DNA of 64,000 nucleotides, from contig QCXZ01000041.1 of assembly GCA_025024175.1 (NCBI GenBank), positions 8,675,786 to 8,739,785 on the forward strand, written 5' to 3'. Source of the DNA: Rhyzopertha dominica. Its lineage: Eukaryota; Arthropoda; Insecta; Coleoptera; Bostrichidae. Position 1 is the first letter of the stretch. Each line of letters begins with the position of its first letter. Below the pieces are notes generated by a model. That model was not told where the DNA came from. It ran no database searches and saw only the letters and a list, made by a program, of their open reading frames with translations. The position numbers were made by a program, and so were the translations under genes. Positions 36,901 to 51,900 of the stretch are shown here, piece after piece.

Positions 36901-39900
36901 AACTAAAAATATTATTACTATTAATCTTCAGTATTTTCACCAGTTATATCGTAATGGGTGTGTAAGAATGCCTTCTAACGTCCCTGCGAAATGTAATATA
37001 CGATGGCAGCTACATGGGAAGAGCATCATTCTGTCCTATTGCTATTTGGATGATCACGTGTACCTATATCTAGTGATTGCAGTGTAGTTATTTACATTTG
37101 GCGTATGTTCAAGGAACAATGATATATCTCGAGCGCACCTTAAGTCTAATTTCATCCAGAAGGGTTCTCCTGAGGGATATTGTGTTGGCCGAGATGTAGA
37201 TGAAGAATAACACCCTGAAGCTGATATAAGTATACCAAAAGACCAAAACAGCTGTTTCGGGCATTAGCATACTCCAAAGACCATATACATTTATGCATTG
37301 ACAGAACAGTTTAGAATGAATTCATTTGTTTCGTATTTTGTTGTTTTTTTATTTATACTATTGCTTTTAACACTATCTCTGACCATATTTTGTTTCACTT
37401 GGCACTAACTTACACTGCACGCTTGGATTTTAAATTGCCATTTTATGTATGAATATATAACTTACAGGTAAATCTTGCTTTATGAAGTATGAAGTAATTC
37501 TTGCTATACACAATGCAGATTATTGATTATGTTGAGACTGTAGTAATTACTATATATGCACATATACAAGTATTACACAAGTAGTACAACAAAAACGAGT
37601 TGAAACCTAAAACAAATTTCTTGCTAGGGACGATGTAGGCTCTGTTTAACTATGACAACAGGTGAATTAAACACAATTCATTTAGTCTATTCCTTATATC
37701 AATATAGATATAATCATCTTCAACCTCTTGACTTGATTTTTTATCTACAGTTATATACTCGTAAATATTAAATTCAGCAAATTTTAGGAACGATCGTGGC
37801 ATGATTTCGTCAAAATGCAGAACTGTCCAACAGATTGCAATTTAACTCGGAATATTACTACTCCTGAAGACTTTAACAATATCTTTATAACAGAGTTAAA
37901 AACGAATAATCCAACACGAAATCAAAACTGCGAAATGTAAATCCTGAGCGATTTACGTTCATTCCATTAACAGTATGCACACGTATGATTTTGCTTTAAT
38001 CGAACACAAGTGAAAGTTGTCATTAAGTGAAAGGTTCATAGAACGAGGTTGTAATAATTACTCCACTAAAAACCATTATCTGAACGTTGTTTTTTTGTTC
38101 CAGGTCAGACAGCAGCACATTACGGGTTTCAGCGGTGTTAACTACACAGGTAACAAATTACAGTTCTAGCTTCCTGAATTATCAAAGTCTGGTCTGCATT
38201 AAATATATAACTCATGTCATACACATCATTTTAAATACGCATGCTGCTATGCTTCACTATTTCTAACCGCATTACTGTAACTTTGCTTCCTGAGTGAAAC
38301 GTAGTACAACACAAGCTTAAAATCGCCAAGTTTGTCGAGTAAACAATCGATAACGTTATTCTTTGCTTTATATTTTTAATATTAAGCAGCAGCCTCGCTG
38401 TTCAAGCTTTAACGTAGGCGAGCTTTTATTGAGTGCTCGGGATTAATATCTGTGCACGNAAACGTAAATATACGCGTACCTGTATCAGTATAGGTAAGCA
38501 TACAGAAGGGTCTACGTATGCATGGCGCTATTTGCAGAATTGACGTTGAAGTATTATCCTCAGAGAAGCGCATATGTTTATTTTCCTGCTAGAATTGGAA
38601 ATGAAAGTTGCGATAGCGTGTGCGCACGAATATATCAATATTCAATTGTAAATATCAGTATTAAAACACAAAGAGCTATTTAGCGGTAACAATTGCTATG
38701 TTACTTAAAACTACGCTCATATACATTAAAATTATATTTAAGTTAAAAACGATAACAGTTTTTACCGGTCGTTCGCTTGTTGCTTGCTGTTCGTTCTTTG
38801 GAAATGTCATTTCCTGAAGGTATAAAAGATTCAGTGGTTAACTTACTTTGACATTTGCCATGGAGTTCACAACGTTGAAAAAATAGCAAGATGAAGATGA
38901 TGTTTACTGGACAGGTGCAGAACGAGTGCATATGTACGCATTTGTTAGCTCAAATCTAAGAGATCAAGCTATCCAATCGATCTAAACTGCTTTCACTACT
39001 CTTTTCAACTTCTAAAACACAATTCTGTTGCAATCAGCGCAAAACAGTTTATGTTTTTGAGTTGGAATTGCCGTATTCGTCAACATTTGACATTCTAACA
39101 TCAAAGTATTGAAGTTAAACTCAATTCACCACACGGGTTTTCTATGATCCCTTGGGATGACAGTGAAGAGATATATCTGGCGTGTTGGCTTTTCCTTTTA
39201 TTGATTAGCTAAACTTATTTTTTTTTGGAGTGTACCTTTCTTTTCAGTTTCAGCATTGCCAAATAGTTACAGCCAAATTGCAAAAAAGTAAAGTTTCGTA
39301 GAAGTAGGCGTCCCCAGAATTGGGAATATTACAAGTCCATAAGGAATCTCGTAAATTCAAAGGAACGTTTATAAGAGATTAGAGTTTTTGGGTGTTAACA
39401 TTAGATCTTACACTTCGGGATTGCCTAATGATTTGTGTGATCCGACTGTTCTGAATGAGTAATTCTTAGATATACCAAATAAAGATTTTGTATTAAGTTA
39501 GGATCTGTATAGTAATTACTTGGAAAACAAACTTAATGAAAAGCAGCTGGATTTTGAATTTGTGAATGAGTCTGATGTTCGAGCCGTAAATTCTATAGTA
39601 GCCGCAGCCGCCGAGCACGATGGCTTAACCATCGATATAATAAAATATACTTTGCTGGTTTTGCTCGCATTTATAACGCATATAGTCAATTTTATAATTG
39701 GGTATAGTGTATTTCCCGATGCCCGGAAACTAGCTTTAGTTATTCCCTTGCCAAAAATTAAGTGTCCGCAGGAGTTAAAGGATGTGAGGCCTATTAGCNT
39801 CCCTCCGGTTATGTCAAAAATTACTGAGGGTATCTTAGCTAAGCAACTCGTAAACCATATTGATAGCAATAATTTGTTGCCTTCGTTTCAGTCAGGGTTT

Positions 39901-42900
39901 CCCCGGAGATTCAGTTGTGAGACAGCACTATTAAATGTTAAAGATGACATTGTGTCAGCCCTGGATGGAGATAAACTTGCTATATTAATACTTTTAGACT
40001 TCTCCAAGGCATTTGATATACTTAATCACTTTACTTATGGCAATTTTACAATACTTTGGATTGTCAGGAGGTGCTGTTAATTTATTTGAAAATTATTTTC
40101 ATCAACGTAAGCAAAAAGTTAGAGTGGGGACCAATTACTCGAATGTCGGAATTGTTGTTAGTGGTGTGCCACAGAGGTCAACTCTGGGGCATATAATGTT
40201 CCTTATTTACAGTTCTGTGCTTGTTTCCAGCATCAGGTATGGACAATACCATCTGTATGCCGATAACACCCAGCTGTATTACATGTTTAAAGTTGACGAT
40301 ATTGACTCAATGTTATCAAAAATTAGTGACAATCTTAATGCTTCTCCAAAGCGGCAATCGAACATGGTTTGGTGATAAACGCCAGTAAATCTAAACTTTT
40401 ATTATTCGGCAGGGAGCATGATAGTAATTTGCGATCTTATATAATTAGTAAGACAGACCTTGTTACCTTTCTTTTCAGTTTCAGCATTGCAAAATACGTC
40501 ATAGTTCGTAATAACTTCTTAAAGATCTTTAAAACACACATTGCCGACAGCTTTTGACATTCGTGCAGCACGAGCACGAGCTTCTTTGACATTTCCATTA
40601 CTGAAATATCCATAAAACTTCTAGTATCAAAACTGGGTCGATTTTTAATTACGTCTGTAGATGGCGGATTTAACTGCTTCCGAATAGGTTTCTATTTATT
40701 ACTATATGCCTTTGTCTCGTTTAAATTATGGCGAACACAAAAACATTAAGTACCTTGCACAAGAATAACCAATATCAACGACCTAGAGCAATAATAAAGT
40801 ACTGTTACTTCGTTAGCGTTCTCTATCTTCACCTGTAAAACCCTTTTCGCAGTTAACTACCCTCTTAAACTACTTGTGTACAAGTATAGCAAATTCATTT
40901 GTTATCATTTCCATGTGCTCCTTTTAGCTTTTGCTGGTTTTCGCAAAGACCTACAAGTTGATTCGATTACATTGCAAGTGAATTTTTATGTATTCTGTCG
41001 TCTTTCTTGATTTTATTTGCTTTCCTATCTTATTTCTTTCTGCAGAAATTTCTCCTTGCTAAAAAGTCAAAGCTTTATAACAGGGAACTATCAAATTAGT
41101 TCCTAAAGAGTCTGTACGACCATAGTCTTATAGGCCTTTTACATGAATATTCACGAATCAATTTACCAAAAAGATATTAGCTTTACTATTGTTATATACA
41201 CATGTCTAAGGTGCAAGGTTGAGAGCGTAATTGCAACCCTTTTAAGATAATTCAGGCCTAGATCGAAGAGACTTTCTGGTTAAGCTTTCGTGTTTTTTAC
41301 TGTTCCCACAAGTGTTATTTTTCTGTATATAACAAATATTTAGAAAGTGAAAAAGATTCGTTTCCTAGATTCAGTAAGGGTTTGTACGATACGTGGTCCT
41401 TAATTTCCTGTGGCTGGTTTCCTCTCTATTCCCGATAAATCTCTTCACAACAGGTAAATGATTCTGCAAATCTAAATCTTCGTTTCTTATATATTTCAAG
41501 GCTTTTGAAGCATACAATCACGAAACGAGTAGTGTTAGCGCAAGGATTCTGATGGTGCATCAATAGCACCCATGGCACACGCATTAAAAGACACTTTGCA
41601 AAATAACGTTTCAGTTATTTCTCTAAAAGCACTTCATTTAAGAAATAGTACCCTTTAAGGCAGCTAGGTGGATTTGCCATCATATCTGTTCATTACTGAC
41701 TGATGGCATTGTCACTTATTTTTCTCTAAAGCAGCTAATTTCTTATTCGTTTCCTTTTTTGTTTCTTGTTATACAGTGAGCTCATTCCTAACAATTATCA
41801 ACATTCTTCGATGACCTGGATTCTTATACTGGTTTTTTTTTTAACTCCAGTCATTTGTGTTCGCTAAAGCTTTCTAATTTNCGCTATTTACAATAGTATT
41901 AATAATTTTTGTCAAAATAGAAAAACGGAAAGGGTCGATTATAAAAGCTACATGATTACTCCTCTACGTCCAGCTTTTAGCACGCCACGTGATGCCCTGT
42001 TTTCTTTCTTCTCTTTAAATTCTGGATGTATCCCAACAAGCAAAATTATTTTATAATTTCCAAACAGCAATGCATATTTGCCTTATTGTTGTTTTGTTAT
42101 TGTTCCTCGATGTCTATTTTATTTTATAAGGTACTCCCTTACGAGTAATCAGCTTCAGTACACTAAAAGTTATATAGTTTAGTGTTAGGAACGTTTTCGC
42201 AGCAAAAGTATAAAACAGAGTTAAGCACCGTTTTATACTCATTATATAAAGGTTTACACAACTTCTTACAGAACATTTTCCCAGTGGAGACAAATTATTT
42301 TATAAAGGATTTAAATATGTGTTATTCAACACTGAATCGTCATCTTGTGAACACCTATAAAACTATTATATTAAGTCTTGATTTGACACAAGTAAAAAAA
42401 AACAAATTGTTATATAGCAATTTCTTCTGTGATAATCGTGTTTTATAAGGAAGAAGCCATATTATTATCACGATTATAAACACATATATGGCCGCCATTG
42501 GGTAAAGCCCACTAAAAATTATTTGTTTTAGAAAATAGTAATGTACAAAAGTAATGTTTCTAACAAAAATGATTATAAAATGCGTTTTATAAACAGTACA
42601 GATACGTTTAAGATGCCACATGAATAAAAATATTTTTCGTATTTTCTAAATATTTCTTTTAAATTGATGAAATACTTGTTATTTTTGAAGCGCTTAAAAA
42701 TTTTGTACACATATGTGCATATGTTACACCGAAAATTTTGTTTGGTAGTAGTTTCATGTGACTACAATTCAATACCACGCATAATTTATGTCATCTGGTA
42801 CAGTATATAACTCGGTCTGAGGACATGTTTTATTTTACAGAAGAGGAATATGGATTGCAACTTTACCCAATCGTTAAGAAATAAATTATTCTCCGCCAAA

Positions 42901-45900
42901 TCACTTAAAACACAGAAATATTGCTTTGAAGATGCTGAATGCGACAGAATTGTGTCATAATAGATAATACCGTAACATTTATAACACTGTTTTATAATGA
43001 ATTGCTATAAAACCCTTTTGTAATTGATTTATAGTATTTTTTATACCAGCTCTGTAACTATCTACAAAACTGTTCTATAACACCTACCAAAACCATTATG
43101 GGATACTGTATATAACTAAAATATTTTATAAAGATGCGCCTTTTTGCATCTTTAAGCATTCTATAAGTGTTGTGACAATGTTTACAAGAGTGCCACTGTT
43201 TTATAAAAATTGTTTTATAAACGTTTGCCTGACTATTATAGAGCTGTAAGTTGCTAGTTGGGATACTTATTCAAGATTTTCTACTGGTAAGATGTCATCA
43301 GAATCTTCATCTGCTATACTTTCGGTGCCAAAAATTTCTCAAACTTATATCAATGTTGTTTTTGATACACGCGTCCATAAGAACTGTGAATCTAAGCTGC
43401 CATGGTCACCTCACCACTCGAACTTATATTTGCCTATTACGCATGGGCATTTTGGAGAAAATAAGTCATATATCGTTTATAACCTTTACGTCAACCGCAT
43501 GAAAACATGCCATTAATAGTACATTTGTTATGAATGGTTGGTATTATCACTAATTATGTAAGTAGTTAGCAAAATTATAATTTTCAACTGAAACGAAATT
43601 TAGCGGCAACCGAGGCGGCAATTTTGTCACTAACGAGTGACTTTAGGAAATAAATGTCTACAGACCAAGAGTTTGGTAGTAAGATGCGGGAAATGGTATA
43701 CTTACCTACCTACTTCATATTTGTTACAATGCAGAGAAAAAACATAAATAAGTTTACTTCTTCTGTCAGCAAATTCAAACTCCCACGATATTTTCTAGAG
43801 GAGGTCAAAAAAAGTGTTAAAAATGATAGTCATGATTTGCAGTGCAAAATTACAGCAGTTAAATAGTTACAGCCAACTGCAATTTATATCTGAATCCTCC
43901 TAGTATGCCAATGAAACCAATGACAGGAAAAACATCTTACGAAGCAAAGCATACAAGTGCCGGTCCACAGGGCATCAGTTGCTGACATCATCTCCTCGGG
44001 AGTAATTTCTAGTCGAGGGACGCTAGATGCGCACAGGGATTATGCAAAATAAATGACAAAATTCTTCCAGATAAAGCACTCTGCGTAACTACTCAGGCGT
44101 CCTCTTCGCTGTTCACTGCTCCGCCGCAACGCTGATTATGAAAATAAGATCTTCGGTCGGGAGGGCAGGGAACGCCATGAAAATTGAAGCATCAGCAGAA
44201 TTTCGGGCTCAAAGAACGCCCCGCCACTCTATACGAATGTGTATATCGATTCTTTCCCGACGACCCCGGCGGAGGAATAGACGGGCGATTCGGTTTATTT
44301 AGATAAATGAAGTTACGGCCCTACAAAGGCAACGCACTCGGAAATGCGTGAAGATTTTTCGTGAGTCGTGATCATCCGCAGCTATCGTTCGCGCGTGAAT
44401 GCNACCGATCCGCCCCTGTGCGGTATCAGGTGAGCGATGCGATATACAGGTTAGGACAATAAAGCTGCTGGGAGGTGGTGCATCAACTTTTTCGCCGAGT
44501 TTCAGTCGGGGCGCAACAGCAACAGGGCGTGGGTTTCAGCAACTTTTAGATTGCAGGAAAGTTCAATTACGTTGTACTCTTCTGTACTGCGCGTCTGGAA
44601 ATTGTGCAGTGAATGCGGAATGCCCGTTTCTCATGCTCAGGTTGCTTCAAAGCTGATCGCATTTGGTATTGCATAAGATGGAGTATTCTTAGATGTATTC
44701 TGTCGCGTGATACGTATTTTGATGTCTAAGCTGTGAAAATTTCTCGTAAGTCGGAGGCAGCAATACCTGCGGTCTCATTATATACAGTTATTATAGGGGA
44801 AATATTTTACCGGGTCCAGGATGTTTTAAAACGCACTACACATGTCCCCATCGTATTCGTTCTCTGGTTTAGCTCACAGAGAAAGAATACGATATGTAGG
44901 TGCTAGTAGTAAGTACTTGTAGTGGTACATCAGATGAAATAAAGCATTTTATTTGTTAATTTTGGGAAGTGTTGGATAAATTAGTCTTATCTACATCAGA
45001 ATCATAAATTGATCTTGAATATCGTACAACACAAATAGTAGTACATACAAACATGCAAAAACCTTATATAATTTATAGTATCTTCATTACCCGCAATCAA
45101 AATTCTAGGCAATTATATGAAAGAAATAAAACATCTACTCTGGTCAATCTACTCTGACCCTACGGCTAATTGACCACAGCAGACCTTCGCCTTTAACAGC
45201 GGCGCGCGGACTGCTCTAAGAGAGCTGATGCCCTCAGTGCCATCTAAGGGCCTGTATTTCAGTGAAGGTTTAAACCAAAAGTATCAAAATAAACCGGTTT
45301 GCCAATCGCGAAGCGTATTTCAGTACTCGATTACGAGTAAAACCGGGTTTAAATTCCTCGGCAAGTTAAACCAACGCGTCGAGGAGGGTTAAACCCGTTT
45401 TTCGGGTTAAACCTGCGCACTGCGCGATACTAGTACTGCATTTCATTTCGGTTTGTTGCGACAGCGTGTGGTTTTGTCTTTTACGTATATTTTTGTTGTT
45501 TGGGTTACTTTTTATATCACTCTAGCTAATAATGAAGATTGACGAGTTTTCGCACTAAAAATTTCGAAACAAAGGAAATCGACTTGGTAAAACTATTTCA
45601 AACTGATATGAAAGTATTACAGAGCAAGAAGTTGGGGTTGTTCACAATTAACAAAAGAAATTGGCATTGATGGTTCTGACGAAAGAATTTAAAGCCCAGT
45701 CCGCTAATTTTCCCAGAACAACCAGCTGAAAATGATCCCTTTGCGAATTGTAGTTGTTGTGGTGGCACTTTTCTTTGCTGATGTAGGTAAGCAAACGAAT
45801 GTATAACTTGTTCCTAATCCAAAAATTTCGAACTGGATGAATACGAGGGTTAACGGCAAACTGCCGTACTGTCAATATCATTTTAGAACTTAGAACCGTA

Positions 45901-48900
45901 ACAGTATTTTATTAGAAGTGACAATGATTTTATAGGTCAACGAACTGATACGTAAACATACTATAAGCTTACGAGCATTATGACGCAGGCGCAATCACAA
46001 CAGTAGCGCCAACCTACGTTAAAACTGTCGACCGTTAAGCCGATTTTCACTAAACCAGATTTGTGAACTGAAATACCCTCAAGGGTTTAACTTTTGGTTT
46101 AAAAATAAAACCTGTTTACTTTAACCCAAAGTTTCACCTCTCACTGAAATACCAGGCTTAAGCCAAACTTTGCGAGCTAGGCGGTGTAAGACTGTGATAG
46201 ACTGCCACCAATCTTTTTTTTTTCTTTAAGCTATTTTAAGCAAGAGGTTAAGTATGTAAATGGGCTCCAGAATCCAAAAAACACGTGGAATTCGGACGTG
46301 CACAATTCCTTAAGAATCGAACCTTCCTCCTCCAGACTAAGACATGGGCATGTGAAGATAACAAATAAAGCAACTAATTAAGCTTGACCCAAAGTCCATA
46401 TACTTAATCAACCAAAAATAATAATGCTGGCTATAAAGTAAAATACGCGCAAGCATTAGCTAGCTTATAATCTCAAAATACTACTCAATGGTGTCCCTAC
46501 ACAGAACCTACCCTAACAAACCACAAAACGGTGGAAATATACATACCGTACTAATTACATAAATCACAACCGTCCGCGGGGTACAACACGAACTTTCCCT
46601 CTTCTCTTTACAACAATCTAAACAGACTACTTACAAAATGGGATAAACGTTAATTCTCGTAACTTAATCCATAGGTGGACCTTTCCTAACTGGCAAGGAC
46701 AGACTGTTCTAGGATACGTAGATGATAATATAGCCACCTTCACTCCAGCCAACACGTATTTCCATAAAACATTCATTCTACTCGCGAGATCTAGATGCTC
46801 CAGCGAATAATTAACCACCGACGTCGAGTAAATTCGCTGATATGGCTTGCTGGTGTTCGGTGCACCAAACCAAGGGGAAAAAGCCTGAGTGTTAGGCGGC
46901 CTCATAAGATGTAAAATCAAATATGTAGTGTGGGTAACTGTCTGTGTTTTTCATCCGGCTTAAAACCGAAACAGGCTCAATCAAATAAGCATCAAGGTAC
47001 GAGGAAGAAAACGGAACACACGATTGGCCCATAAACAGCATAAAATTGCGACTATAATCCCCAGAAATGGGTAGAATTCATACGGAATTAATTCACGATC
47101 ACTTCTCGTAGTCGAATGCTCTTGCTCAGCAAGAAAACCAACATAGACGCGTATGGACAGTACGCGCAAAAAGGCGGATTTAAACCAAAATTGGAGATCT
47201 AGCTACATACGCCTCGTTATGGTTGACATAGTGAAACCATTTACGTTAGTAAACTAGTTGTATTTGTCGGCCTTGGTAAAATTTTAACCAATCATTCAAA
47301 ATATATATAATGCTGAAGACCTAAACTAAAGAGAATTTCTGCTCAAGGCTGGATTATTATTAAACTTGATAAAATTAGCAGCCCGTATAACACTTGATGT
47401 TAACATTTGCCTAAGAAGGAAAGCAAAGCCTACAAACACAATAGATTTATTATGGGTATTTCATTTGACTACATCAAAAATTTGCCACTTTCTCACATCC
47501 CAATACCAAAAATTTTCTATTTTAGGCGTATGGTTTTGATCCTTTTAAGCACAATTTTAAAGACAGGTCCATTTTTACACTACCGTAAAGCCCAACAACA
47601 AAAAGGACTACAAGGGTCATTCACTTTCCTTTATTATTATACAGCTAACCTTATTCTTGCATTAATAACTGAACTACACATGTTTCCTGATAGTTGTTTC
47701 GGTAGAATCTTAATCCACACAGTGGTTCGATTTACACTTGGGCACAAAACAAGTTAAGGATTAAATACTGTAGTTACTTTGATTCGAGACCTAATAACAC
47801 GTAAATATAGTAAACATAATAAAACATCAAAAAACAAAAATAAAACAAATAAGTTATTATTTGGTAGCAACTTAAGAATGCTTAAATTCATCCATTATTC
47901 GATTTAAGTAATTTTTTCTTCACAGAGAATTGCCTTAAGAGCAGATTTATTTTTTAACAGTATTTGTTCCAAAAACGTGAAATTAATATTTCACTTGTTT
48001 TATGAAACTTATCATTACAGGTTATTTGCTAGTTGATTTTGAGGTTAATTTTCGTTCATTATTGTGATATTGTAGACAAAGTAAAATTGCTGGAGAAATA
48101 TAATAATTATGGTAAGGTTGGTTACACTAGCTGGAATCTCCAAGGATAGCGTTGATCTGGCACTCTCACGACAGTGAGACATCACTCAATCACTTTACGA
48201 CTTTGTCTGACAAGCACATTTATTATGCGGCAAATTTGAAATTACAGATTACAGCAGCTAAACAGGATAGTTCGAAAAAGTCTAAACCTATCTCTAGCAA
48301 ATCAGAACGGTTAGTCACCTTAGTTTTATGGTACTTGTTGGATAGAAAGATAAAGATTGACAATCATTCAAGTTACATTCGTTACATTCGAAATTATTAT
48401 TATTACGANGAATTGTAAAAGTCGTTCTAAGTATAACAATATTGATTGGTTAGTAACATTAGGATACATATGCTAAATAAATTAAGTATGAACAGGTAAC
48501 CAGATACGAAGGCTGATATAACGAATGTGAGTAGTTCGATATATTTCGCAGCTACGTGTCAAAACAAGAATAACACTGAACACTGGCGAAATGCTGTTAA
48601 CTCCGCTTATTAATGTCAACGCCAAAACCTGTCAGTTATCCTTCCTGTGATTCCCTAAGCAGCAAAATCACGAGACAAAGTAAACAGCTCCTTATGTCGA
48701 GGTTGTTCACACCGAAGGTTTCTAATGGACATCTTAAATATTTATAGTCATTAATGTAAATGCACCTAGCGGGATAGCTTGCTGTTGAGAGCACGGGTAT
48801 ATGAAGTGGCGAAAACCTGCCCGAATTACAATAGGATGAACAGACTTATTTGAAATATGGAAACCCAAGACTGGTTAATAGAACCAAATGTTGTTTATCT

Positions 48901-51900
48901 AAAGATACAGTACTAGCGAAATGTCTGAAAATATTGAGGAAGAGGAAAAATCTGAAATAGCAAAGATATGATTCGCCGGGGTGTATAGGTGTAATTACAA
49001 AATGATCATAACACTTACAGCTTCTGAATAGTACGAACAATATAATCAGGTAAATCGCTGAATATCGCAGAAAATGCATGTAATGCATAGAACATCACAA
49101 TGTCGGATAAAATAGCTTGTAATTTAATTGAATAATATATATCTCCCCTGCAAGATAAACCTACAATATTTTATGATAAAGGTTACAAAAAATTGAAACA
49201 TCCAAAACCCACGCTATTTGTGAAATCCAATCTAATAAAGGTAAACTGTGAAAACTAGTTTGGTGTATAAAATACTAAAAGTCTGACGATTATTTGAAAG
49301 TCGTAGGGCAGAGAAGAAGCAGAATGATATTTGTTGAAGATTCTAATACCAACGGAATTTAAACACACGACTTTTTTTCTAAAACGTTTGTTGTCTAATT
49401 CTGCTACAACAAATAATATAAAATCTCTTCGTATGCTGATATTATATAAAAGCCATCAGGATCTGTCATTAAAGGCGTCAATTTAGATAGGCCTTTAAAC
49501 TTTTAATACACAAGCATTTAAGTTCTGCAAGTATCGCCTAAATGTCGTTTAGGGTTGGTACATATTAAACTGCTTGATAGCTCTTGTTTCGCTATAGTGC
49601 GAATTATTAACTGAAGGTGCTCAAATATCTAGCTCGCAGCTTGTCTAGGTTTAATAGTTAACTCCCCAGTTGTTTCTGCCTCAGGAAGTGCGCAAACAGG
49701 GATCGAAGTTTAAGGAATTAGAGAACAAACTTCTGTCTTACAACCCAAACAAGGCTAAAATTATAAAATCTGCCCGACGGCGGCAACCTTGGGCATGCCC
49801 CTGTTATACCTATCCCGCTGACGGAGAATTTACTTATTTCATTAAAAAGTTTGTGCAGGTACCGTGAGCCTTCTGGTTAGATGCAGATAAAATTCAGATG
49901 TTTGGGTTCAAAGGTTTTATTTTGTGCAAATGGATAAAAAATTCACAAAATTATTCTAACTTGTGGTCATACACCCGTAGATGTGAATGCTTACTCGTAT
50001 AACTCATTTATCAAATATAGTAACAGCAACAAATTGTATTTTTAAGAGCATTGCAATACTTGCATTCCTTTTGATTTCTAGCTAGATTACAAACAAAAAA
50101 TATATACACCTTCAAGTCAACTACAAAATCTGTCGTCCAACACTAACTCGCGTTAGTTTTCTTCCATCTTAACATTTTATAAAAAAGGTTAAAAAAAACA
50201 AGCAGCATGCAGTTGGCAGCTTCAAGGAAATGACTAGGTGGACCCCACATTTTCAAATATTTTCGGGTCCACCATTCACTGAGGGCATTAGCTCTGGTAT
50301 GCACCAGTTAAAGGCGACTGTCTGCTTTAGTCGGTTTACTCTCTACCCCTAACTGATGAGCCCCAATAGAGCGAAACTAGTCGTAGCGTCAGAGCGGATT
50401 GACCAGAGCAGATGACTTAGTGTGGCATCATGTGGTCAACAGTTCTTGGTCCGAATATTTTTAACTGGTGCACGCTATCCCAGTTTCCTTCAAAATGAAT
50501 TTCAAAATATATTGGATGGACTGAATTTAGAGACCCGCGCATTGCTTCATTGGTTTCAACAAAACGGAATAAGCGCTCATAAAGGATGAAAGTGAGAAAT
50601 TATTTGAATGACCTCTTTCTTAACTACTGGTTTGGAAGAAACGGAACAGTTCCGCGCCCTCTCCGATCTTTCAGTTTTAGTTTTTCTAATGGGTAAAATA
50701 ATAACAGGTTTTATACCCGAAATTGTGAAAAATAGAAAAGAATAATAAATAAGACATTAGGTAAGGTGCTGAAAAAGTAATAGACAGGTTTTCTATAAGA
50801 AAAGCTCGAGTTTCTATTTTGAAAAGGTGCACTACATGAATTGATCATAGTGGTGGCCTTATTGAAATTTACCTGTATTAATTAATTCATTATGTGCCTT
50901 ATTTTAGTTCTTAAACCTGTATAAATACTTAATAGTACTTCGTTACAGAAATAAAACTCAATCGATTCATTAGAAGTTTGAAAAAAGACCAAAATGTCTC
51001 GTATTTCCATGGATAACTAGATTAATATCAGAATAAAGCAGCAAAACGACCAACAACTTGCATCATATTAAACTTTAAATCGCCAGAAGCTTAAAAATGG
51101 CCGATTTCTTGAAGCCATGGAAAACTATGATTTGTATTAAAAAACAAGTTTGTCAACACTTGTATGTAAATTTTCTTCATGATGGGGGGTTTTTTGTTTC
51201 CGATTTTCAATGATAAATGCAGGTGTTGTTCGATGCCTAAGTTTCGGCCGTTTATTTCGGCCTTTTTCAAGGTTTTATTCATAAATCTCTTTGCAGAGAT
51301 GTAGTAGGATTTATTCGCTTTGTCGCAGTGTTTGTTCATTCGGTTTCTCGTGTATATGTCGGTCGTCATATTGTTCCGGTCGTGTCTTGTCATCTGTCAT
51401 CTGAAAATAGGAACCAAAAAACCCGCCATCACGAAGAAAATTAAAATAGTAACAAACGGTTCCACTAAAACTAATAAATACTTGTATGTGAAATTAAAAA
51501 TATATGCTTTAGAGGAATAAGAACATATCGACAATATTTGTATTTTTTTCTCAAATTATATAGTAAACCATGAACTTTTTTCAAAAATTGCAAATCCCCG
51601 CACGCTAAACATCGAACCAAAGCTCACCCTGTATTGTATATTTTCAACTAATTCTTCTTTCTTCGGGCTCTATTTATCTACAGGTAAAGACGAACCCAGT
51701 TATCTCGGACAATGTTCAAAACGAAAATATTCACGAAATGAGCTAGTGATCCCCTCGGGGCTGAACCCGTTCGGTGCGGATCCGGTTTTTGCCGAGCGGA
51801 CCCGTCGTCCCACATCCACCCCCAGGATATCACGGAGAAACCCGGCCGGGCCGAAATCTTTTTGCGTCACGCGGTGCAGTCGGTTCCCCGCGGAGGGCGG

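Noticed and set aside
43251..43866. Plus-strand frames of 70-83 codons as a small gene
   Set aside because: Overlapping frames, no conserved motif recognised, no signal sequence or splice evidence.
46627..47169. Minus-strand frames of 97 and 62 codons as a gene
   Set aside because: No recognisable domain and no splice or start context; the length is within chance for 64 kb.
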